Source: Triticum aestivum (lineage: Eukaryota; Streptophyta; Magnoliopsida; Poales; Poaceae). From it: 64,000 nt of DNA. The position numbers and the translations under genes are program-made. The notes beneath the pieces were generated by a model. That model was not told where the DNA came from. It saw only the letters and a list, made by a program, of their open reading frames with translations, and did not search any database. The stretch is from assembly GCF_018294505.1 (NCBI RefSeq), contig NC_057798.1:369932199-369996198 (forward strand). The letters are read 5' to 3'. How positions within the stretch are numbered: the first letter of the stretch is position 1; every line of letters starts with the position of its first letter. Shown here piece by piece: positions 57,240-64,000 of this stretch.

Positions 57240-59890
57240 CTCACAATTCCTGATAATTCTAATCGTCACACTTCGAGCAATCTATCGAAACCAAAAGAAT
57301 TCAAAAAAACCATGCCATATAGAAGAACCAAAAGAACACAAGAGCTAATATGACATAGTGCAAACAGCAACAACATACAAAGGATTAATAGGTAATATAG
57401 GTTCTTATGGTGCTATAAGGTGAAAGGTGAAGGAATCAACTAAAAACGAGCCAATGGATGATGAACTATTGCTATATAAGCTTATATTGGAGATACTATG
57501 GAATATGATCAAAAGTATACGGAGAACAACATAAATGTTGCTTGGTAGATTGCATATGACATAAGAATTTATTTGCAAGAAGAATCAATTGAAACGGAGT
57601 ACTGCAACTCAAGTTATAACGAAAATAAAGTTTTAATTGTATTTCAATTCAAACGGGTCAAAAAATATTTGGATATGGAGTATACTGGATATGAACTGAC
57701 AGCATATGACACAAGGGTTTAGGTGCAAAAGAAATCAATGGAATAGGATATATGGTTAGCAAGATATGGTTTGAATTCAAATCTGAATTGCTCAAATTTG
57801 AATAACTCAAAAGTTGAAAGCAATGATGCTACTGGATAGTTAAGATCAATATGAATATCTAAGAAAAAGTATCACTAGAATTGGATTAACGGATCAAAAG
57901 ATTTAAGTAATTCAATATAACATTGAATATGCTTAGGAACTGACATGGCTACGATCAAAACTAGTGGAGCAATCTGACTATGATCAAAATTATATGTTCA
58001 CATGTAGAGAGGGGACGACTTCTAGTATTTCCGTGGGAGAGAAGAAATATTATTTATGCTAACTAAACCAAAAATTGATTTAATCCGAATTGAATGGTTT
58101 TGGGTGCTCTTTGGATCTCTATGTATAGGTTAAGTCTAGCGGATAGTCACGGACTAAAGAGAGATGCACACAGAGATTTAATTATGTGTATGATTTTTTT
58201 TAGGCACGCGAAAAGAATTGCCACGCACTGGGCCAGAGAGACAAGGCCCGCGGGTGAAAAAGAAAAGGAAAGAACCACTGGGGCGCCCTCCTGTTGGGCT
58301 GCGTGTTGCTACTGCTATGTTGCGCTCACGGGTTAAGAGCTGATTCACTCTCTGTCTGGCATTTTTTTTAAACGCAGCGAAGGTTTTGTGGCCCTAAACA
58401 AATCTAAAGGTATTTCTAAAAATACCATAACATTTTCATTAAAATACCTGTACTCATATGGATCCTTTGAACTTTCTATTCCGGCCAATAGATTTTCTTA
58501 AATTTATAAAATAATTTTTCCATAATAACAATTTCCTAATTAATTCTTAGGGTTTATTAAATGTTCAAAATATTTCTATGAACTCCAAACAATTATTCAA
58601 AACATTTCCTAATTAACATTAAATTGAAGAAGTCATGTGATCTTCTTTCATTGTTTTCTTTTAAATTGGGAATTATTTGAATATTTCAATATCCAAATAA
58701 ACTTTCAACTACAACCAAAACCAAATGAGGAATTTTGGGAAGTAATTTATTCCCTCTCATTCTCCAAAAAGTTTCAAACTCCAGGCTCTGGCTGAAGAAT
58801 GTAAGATTCTTAGACCATCCGAGGTATCTGAGCGGGAGTTAGAGGCACAAAGCTCTGAAGTGTGATCTTGAGATCCGTTCCTCCTCCTGCTTCCTCCATT
58901 AGAAACCAAGAACGACATTGAAAGAAGTGGCACGACGACAATCAATGACACGACAGAAAACTCAAACCATCGGGATTACAAAGATGATGGAGGGAGCATT
59001 AGGGGGAGGTGGTGTCTCTGGAGGGACGGCCATGGTGCTGGTGGCAACACCAGGGAGAAATCATAGGAATTCATGAGGTACTTGAGATGTAGGTGTAGTG
59101 CTTAAAGTTGATGGGGTGCAATTTCATTTCTTGCAAGTGAAACCAATGGAAATGATAAACGTGCATGACGTTGAAAAAGCATTGGTTACATTAAAAAGAA
59201 ACTTTAGTTTGGTGTGTGGCACCTTTTAGCCCTACGTATATACGATGAATCGTCCTCACTTTCCCTCCTTTGAGTACTCATCAATTTCGACGGAAGAGTG
59301 CATGCAAAAAAAAAAAGAATACTAAATTTGATGGTATCCGTTCTGAAAGGGGAGAGGTCAGACATTTGAAAATTCAAAACTTGTCAGTAGCGAGACCAAT
59401 ATATCGTACAAAAATGATACTACCATGAGATTCCAACCATATCAATTTTGTGCCACATAATTTCACCTCGTGAATAGTGTTGCTAATTTTGATCAAGGAT
59501 CGACACGCCCGGCACGTATGCCTCCTCAAGATGATGGACTCCGACGATGCCGCTACGTACTTAAGCACGTCACACGTTGACACGTTGCTAATCAGCCATC
59601 CTCTTATTTCGCATGTGCGCGAAAGATTCCACAAGTGCGAACAACGTGCGGCGGATACGCAGCCACAAAATTGAGATATGGTCTGCCTACCTTTGTTTCA
59701 GCTAGCCAAGTCGTCACGCCATGTTATATTTGCACCTTCTGAAAAAGAACAGAAAAGGCAAGATCTGTTACAATATACAACTATTATGTGTTCGCCTCTC
59801 CTTCAAAAAAGAATTTGCTCGCGTTGCAATTATGCATTATGCATGCTGGTTAAGAAGCTTAACATATATAATAAACTCTAACTTTTTATT
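57240..59890. other. AT-rich interval, no gene recognised
   Basis: AT-rich, mostly unique-looking sequence with loose repeats of gatatggagta and atatgacaca phrases. Short ORFs at 58094-58336 and 58757-58951 lack coding character. A frame at 59477-59674 (MLLILIKDRHARHVCLLKMM..) is somewhat more protein-like but is not recognised. No terminal repeats or duplications were seen. Confidence 0.4.
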
Positions 59891-59895
59891 CTATA

Positions 59896-59983
59896 CTCCA
59901 TCCATCTCAAAATAACTGTCTCAACCTTAGTACAAAGTTAAAATTAATACAAAGTTGAGGTACTTATTTTGAGACGAAGGAAG
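59896..59983. mobile_element. Stowaway MITE, 88 bp
   Basis: ctccatccatctcaaaataa at the left and its inverse (ttattttgagacgaaggaag) at the right, flanked by TA. The central tacaaagtta.. palindrome is typical of this subfamily. Confidence 0.92.
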
Positions 59984-59989
59984 TATAAT

Positions 59990-60600
59990 ATTAAGATAAA
60001 GATCGGCCGAGATCAACCCATCGGTTTTGCATCCATGTGTCTGTGTCCATCACGCATGGCTCTTCTCTTTCTCTTCGGAGTTCTTTTTTTTTTGCGGGTG
60101 CTCGCCAGAGCATCTAGAGCCATGGACACCAACAAACGTTCACGGATACGCCCAGATACGTCCACAACAGTGATCAGACACTCTTTAAATTTTGTTTTGT
60201 GTGTCCGAATACCTCAAACTTAAAAATCTTAAATCCATACATAACATGCAAAAGAGAAAACATGCGTACTAAGTAGATCAACTAAATCTACACTGCCCTA
60301 CTCCTCGTCGGAGATGCCCACGATCTCCGTGCCTGGCCCAGGGTATACACGTCAGTCGCAACTACGGCTCCGGTGGCTCCTCTGCGTCTACCTCCGCCTC
60401 CAGTTCGGCGGAAAGCGAGTTGGTCACTGCCCGTTCTTACCGGTTGGTCTCGACATACGCCTCATCCTAAAAGGACTCTACGATGATGGCCCGCTCCGTC
60501 ATCTCCGCCGCTTGGGCTAAATATCTTTATTTAGGTAATAACTAGGTGACGAAGTTATAACCTTTTGAATTTAACCAAGTACGCACATTCTTAATTTTCA
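59990..60600. other. Mixed repeat-like sequence
   Basis: The section 60300-60520 is CpG-rich (ctcgtcggagatgcccacga) and resembles transposon-derived coding debris, but I cannot assign a family. No intact ORF was seen. Confidence 0.3.
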
Positions 60601-60659
60601 TTATTTCAATGAGACAATTTTGGAAAAATTAAGAAGTCCGGTATTTTTTTTCATATTGC

Positions 60660-61375
60660 TAAAGAAATACCCCTCCCCTCATGCCCTCGCGATGCTCCCG
60701 CGAGGTCACACCAGGGCAGCCAAGACTAGTCGGACAAGGCCTCTCCCCCGTCTCCTGATGGAGAGCGTCGTCAGGCAAAGCCCGGGCGGCGTAAATGGTC
60801 GTGGGGTTATTGGTCTGTGCGTTGGGGCTAGATCCGGTGGCCTCATGACTCAGCGGCAGGATGCGATCAGGGGCTTCTCCGCAGGCGAGGGCAAGAGTGC
60901 AAGGTGTTGTCGGTGGATCACCGATGAAAGTACGGGCGGAGGCCCCGAGAGTTTGAGCAGTTCGAGTGTGTTGACCTCCTGACACGTGAGCAATGAGGTT
61001 GCTCTTGATGTTGGTGGTCGGAGTGTCGTGAGTTGCATTGGGTAGGGCACATGTCCTATGGAGTGCATGCATCTTCACAGTTGCGGGAGCGTTCCGGGTC
61101 TGCTACTCTACTAGCAGTCACGACTTCTTCTCTTCGGCAATGTGGTGGGATGATGACTAACTCGGTGGAACAGGTTATCGTTGATTTGTGTGAATTTTGG
61201 TCGCGTGCTGATGTGATGTTCGTCGAGCCGTCGCCGACATTGGGTGTGGCTTGTGGCATTGTTTTGGTGGGCTTTGTATTCGGTTTTGTTTGGTTTTTCG
61301 TAATTAACTAGACAACAACCTTCTTCTTAGTTAATGAAACGCGCAAAGCTTTTGCCTTGTGTTTTGGAAGAAAAA
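60660..61375 (+). mobile_element. LINE-like 3' segment
   Basis: The region ends gttaatgaaacgcgcaaagc, ttttgcc, and an A-rich stretch (ggaagaaaaaaatg), the classic 3' end of plant LINEs. GT-rich sequence (tttggtgggctttgtattcgg) precedes it. The upstream GC-rich part (60690-60980) has an open plus-strand frame without RT motifs. The 5' limit and target duplication were not found. Confidence 0.5.
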
Positions 61376-61487
61376 AATGTCTGGTGCTGTGATTTTAAGC
61401 AAAGTGATGTGCTATAATAATTTAGTTAATTGAATCCCCCCAAGGAAAAAAGTCAAACTGCTGAATAGAAGAGTGTAAATCTGGTGG

Positions 61488-61493
61488 CACGTG
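61488..61493. promoter_or_regulatory. G-box CACGTG (1 of 3) upstream of JAZ
   Basis: Perfect G-box 556 bp before the ATG. MYC2-class bHLH factors bind this sequence and activate JAZ genes. Confidence 0.5.
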
Positions 61494-61528
61494 GGCCCAC
61501 TGAACTCCTGGACGCAGAAGGAAAAGAG

Positions 61529-61534
61529 CACGTG
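61529..61534. promoter_or_regulatory. G-box CACGTG (2 of 3) upstream of JAZ
   Basis: Second perfect G-box, 515 bp before the ATG. Confidence 0.5.
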
Positions 61535-61792
61535 CCGAAAAGAGGTGGAAAAGAAGCGGAACAGAAATGTCAAAGCAATGGTCTCGTTTTCATTAGTAGT
61601 AGTACGTGGTTTGCACAAATCATGCGCACACAAACTAAGCCAGCTAGCTACGGCAAACGAAAAGGGAAAAAAGATGGCAAGAAAACCGAGCGGAGAAGGT
61701 TCCCCTGAAAGAAAAGTAAAGAAAACAGAGTACAGGAGTACACAGCCACAGGACAGCCGGCGCCGCTTCTCCCCTCCCTCGCACGCATTCTT

Positions 61793-61798
61793 CACGTG
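61793..61798. promoter_or_regulatory. G-box CACGTG (3 of 3) upstream of JAZ
   Basis: The closest G-box, 251 bp before the ATG, in a GC-rich proximal region followed by a GA-rich tract (61878-61898). No canonical TATA box is obvious. Confidence 0.55.
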
Positions 61799-62048
61799 CG
61801 CTGCGCGGCAAAAGAAAAGAAGAGACCGAACCGCCCCGCTGCCGTCGTGCGCACACAACGTTTCATAAACAAGCGGGGCAGAGAGAGAGAGAGAGAGCTG
61901 CGTGTGTACATATTGACGGGCCAAACCCTACCGGCTGATATCTGGTCTCGTCTAACTCTCACGCATATCCTTCCTCCTTCCAAGTACCGGGCCGGCTAGT
62001 TGAGGAGGAAAGATCGATAGACCTGGTACTACTTGAATATACACATTA

Positions 62049-63337
62049 ATGGCGGCGGCGAGTAGGAGCGCGTCGGACACGGCGGAGGGGTGGCGAGATG
62101 GGGGAAGCATCGACGACGAGGGAGCGGAGGTCGAACTGAGTCTACGGCTTCGGACCGGAAGCAGCAGCAGCGCGGCGAGGAGGAGCATGACCATATTCTA
62201 CAATGGCCGGGTGTGCGCCGTCGACGTCACCGAGCTCCAGGTAAGCTAACTGCCCCGATCCTTAGCATCATTTTAATTTGCTCCATCCCTGCATGTATCA
62301 GTATGTTTCAACCCTAAGTAGTTAATCATGCTCACCTACACTAGGTTGGTCATCACTGACGATCATGCATATACTTATATCCTTAGCTCAATCTTGGAAG
62401 TGATTAAAAGGCAAAACAATGTAGGAGTATGATGGATCGAATGGATCCTTCACCACGAGTTGTTTTTGCAGTTCAATGTAAACGATGCCAAGAAATAGAA
62501 TCGGCGTGTTAGAGTCAAAGTCCTTTGTGAGGGGGAAAAACATGGTAACAATGTATGCATTATGCATGTGTTTATTTCAGCACGTCGATTGAGTTGGACA
62601 AAAAATCCAGTACGGTTGAAATTTCAGAAAACTAGGAGTAATATTTAATGACTTACGTTTGGGTCAAAATTCTTGTGCTTATTTCGACACGTGCTGTACC
62701 ACATCCAGGAGACAGGCAAAACTAAGACGCAGCCACATTTAGTCTTGGTGGAGTAGTAGGAGATGTGCAATTGACAAGCACGTTCAACTCCCCAAACGCG
62801 ATCATCTCTTAGTCAGACTTTTTTTTTGACAGCATCTCTTAGTCTGACTTAATTAAGCAATTAGTCAGAAAAAGGGACAATCCTCCATACAGAATAGACA
62901 ACCAGAATTAAACACGTGCTCGATCGCACCAAAAATCAAAATGATCATGCACAAAAAATTGTTTGAAATTTTCTAGTCATATGTTTGTTTGAAATGTGTG
63001 CGCAGACGTGGCTGTGAAAAAAAATAATTTGTTGATTGATTAATCGCAGGCAAGGGAAATCATAACCATGGCAAGCCAACAAATTCTAACCGAGCAGCAG
63101 GACAGCAGCGGCGGCGGCACTGCAGTGGCACAGTGCGGAGCTCATCAGAATCCAAGCCAGTCGGCGCCGCAACGTTGGGCTTCACGTCCGCTTCGTCAGG
63201 GAGCGGTCACCAGCCAAGCGGCCGCCGCGGGGCTGTCGATGAAGCGGTCGTTGCAGCAGTTTCTGCAGAAGCGGAAGACAAGGGTCGCCGCCATGGGTTC
63301 GCCGTACGCCGGCGGCCGGCGGGCGGTGCCCTCCTAG
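62049..63337 (+). CDS. JAZ: JAZ (TIFY family) jasmonate-signalling repressor, two exons
   Basis: Exons 62049-62240 and 63050-63337, joined in phase 0 across a gt..ag intron of 809 bp, encode 159 residues. Residues 30-34 (LSLRL) form an EAR-type LxLxL motif that recruits TOPLESS corepressors. Residues 47-66 contain the TIFY motif (MTIFYNGRVCAVDV), split by the intron after TELQ and resuming AREIITMASQ. Residues 126-150 are the Jas domain (SLQQFLQKRKTRVAA, ending PY). JAZ proteins bind MYC transcription factors in the nucleus and are destroyed through COI1 when jasmonate-isoleucine appears. Here the usual LPIAR degron before the SLxxFL part is replaced by LSMKR, and there are six rather than five residues between the Jas arginine and PY. 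Jasmonate-driven degradation may therefore be weak, as in EAR-containing JAZ8-type proteins. The ATG at 62049 is the first in frame. No disrupting mutation was seen. Confidence 0.95.
62241..63049 (+). other. JAZ intron
   Basis: An 809-bp intron inside the TIFY domain, between the codons for TELQ and AREI. The donor is ccag|gtaagc and the acceptor is atcgcag|gc. It contains two further CACGTG cores (near 62692 and 62914) and an A/T-rich interior, with no nested element. Confidence 0.85.
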
Positions 63338-63539
63338 TCCTAGGCCGGTGGTTAAAGACATTTACGTACTTGTAGTAGCTAGCATCTGGTTATTTTTGTT
63401 CTTGAAACTTGTATTTTCAAGCATGAGATTGGAGTGTTCAAATCAAGTTTTCGTTTGTTCGAGTGTTCAACTAGTTAGTTTCTTGGAGATCAACTTGTTG
63501 GCGGCCGCTAGAGTAACTTATTCGTTGGGTAAATGCAAA

Positions 63540-64000
63540 CTCACCTTGCACGTAATGTACTTAATTCAATTTTTCTTTTGCGGCCGGGCATTGTTCCCCA
63601 TCTCCCTCCTCTCTCCCCCCGACCCCCGCGTCCCTCCTCGAGGCGACACGCGGGGGGAGGGGGGACCCTGTTTGCCGCCGCCGGCCGACCCTCGTCCCTC
63701 CCATCCCCCTCGCCGCCGCCGAGGGCCGCTCCCGGGCAAAGCCCGGGCAGGGCCGGCGGCGGCGGGGCCTCTCCACCGCGCGACTCACCACCCCATGGCC
63801 ATGGCGCGTGGCTCTGTCTCCGGCGGCGCTTAGTGGCGTGGTGCTGCGATTCGCGGCGGCGGCAGCCTGGCGCGGTGGCTGCGGGGGTGGTTTGAGCCTC
63901 GTACAGTGGTGCTGCCTGCGGCAGTGATGGCTGCTGGTTTCGAGTCCGCCCCGATCCTCTTCTTTGGATTTGGATCTGGCCGGCCCGTACTCGGTCGTGG
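63540..64000 (+). mobile_element. GC-rich repeat-like sequence, possibly a LINE 5' end
   Basis: An abrupt change to very GC-rich sequence about 210 bp after the JAZ stop. It has cgccgccgcc runs, the palindromic cccgggcaaagcccggg, and then ggatttggatctggccgg. Open frames here reflect composition. This looks like the 5' untranslated part of a grass LINE continuing past the window, but that is a tentative reading. Confidence 0.35.

Noticed and set aside
60659..61078. Minus-strand 139-codon ORF
   Set aside because: It is antisense to the LINE-like segment and has no motif; the open frame follows GC-rich composition.
63561..64000. Possible gene downstream of JAZ
   Set aside because: Frames are low-complexity Pro/Arg/Gly strings from GC-rich DNA; the better reading is a repeat 5' end.
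1..64000. tRNA, rRNA or riboswitch genes
   Set aside because: The only tRNA-like signals are retroelement primer-binding sites (34701, 43199 and 52199). No cloverleaf, rRNA or riboswitch sequence was recognised by eye.

Overview
This is plant nuclear DNA, almost certainly from a Triticeae grass (wheat, goatgrass or a close relative). The evidence is the Angela/BARE/WIS-type Copia LTRs, 8-9 kb Ty3-gypsy elements, a very large CACTA transposon, Stowaway MITEs with CTCCCTCC termini, and one ordinary low-copy gene, a JAZ (TIFY) jasmonate repressor. There are no bacterial features.

Most of the window is one nested stack. The oldest visible layer is a Copia-like LTR (1-360, resuming at 54269). A non-autonomous, minus-strand, gypsy-like retrotransposon lies in it at 361-54263, flanked by a 5-bp duplication (gggta); its PBS is near 34701 and its PPT near 30631. 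Its 3' LTR (361-30630) was later split by a 27.55-kb CACTA-bounded insertion (1031-28580, duplication tca) and by a solo LTR (28896-29945, duplication ctaag). Its 5' LTR (34729-54263) was split by a minus-strand Angela-like Copia element (35637-53510, duplication gggta/gggtg). That element's own 3' LTR contains a complete but decayed Ty3-gypsy element (35726-44160, duplication gagtg). The Copia element's 5' end is scrambled: a second, plus-strand LTR plus leader (50470-52440) sits head to head with a truncated LTR.

The CACTA-bounded interval is the most unusual part. It has a duplicated 5' terminus, GC-rich subterminal repeats, many tandem repeats and no recognisable transposase. It carries several gene-like segments: a broken RNase D/WRN-type exonuclease-fold gene, an intact 180-codon ORF of unknown function with its own TATA box, a SINA-like zinc-finger gene with one in-frame stop, a coiled-coil gene with seven decapeptide repeats, and a degenerate multi-exon ORF with tandemly duplicated exons. 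A 345-bp run of N (21452-21796) interrupts it.

Right of the stack (54577-56930) is a truncated gypsy element with a nearly intact integrase, related to the one at 35726-44160. After that come the end of the Copia-like LTR, about 4 kb of AT-rich low-complexity DNA with a MITE, and a LINE-like 3' tail. The only intact conventional gene found is the two-exon JAZ repressor (62049-63337, plus strand), with three G-boxes upstream. The window ends in GC-rich DNA that may be the 5' end of another repeat.

Everything was read by eye: element boundaries with duplications are solid, while family names and the function of unrecognised ORFs are inference.
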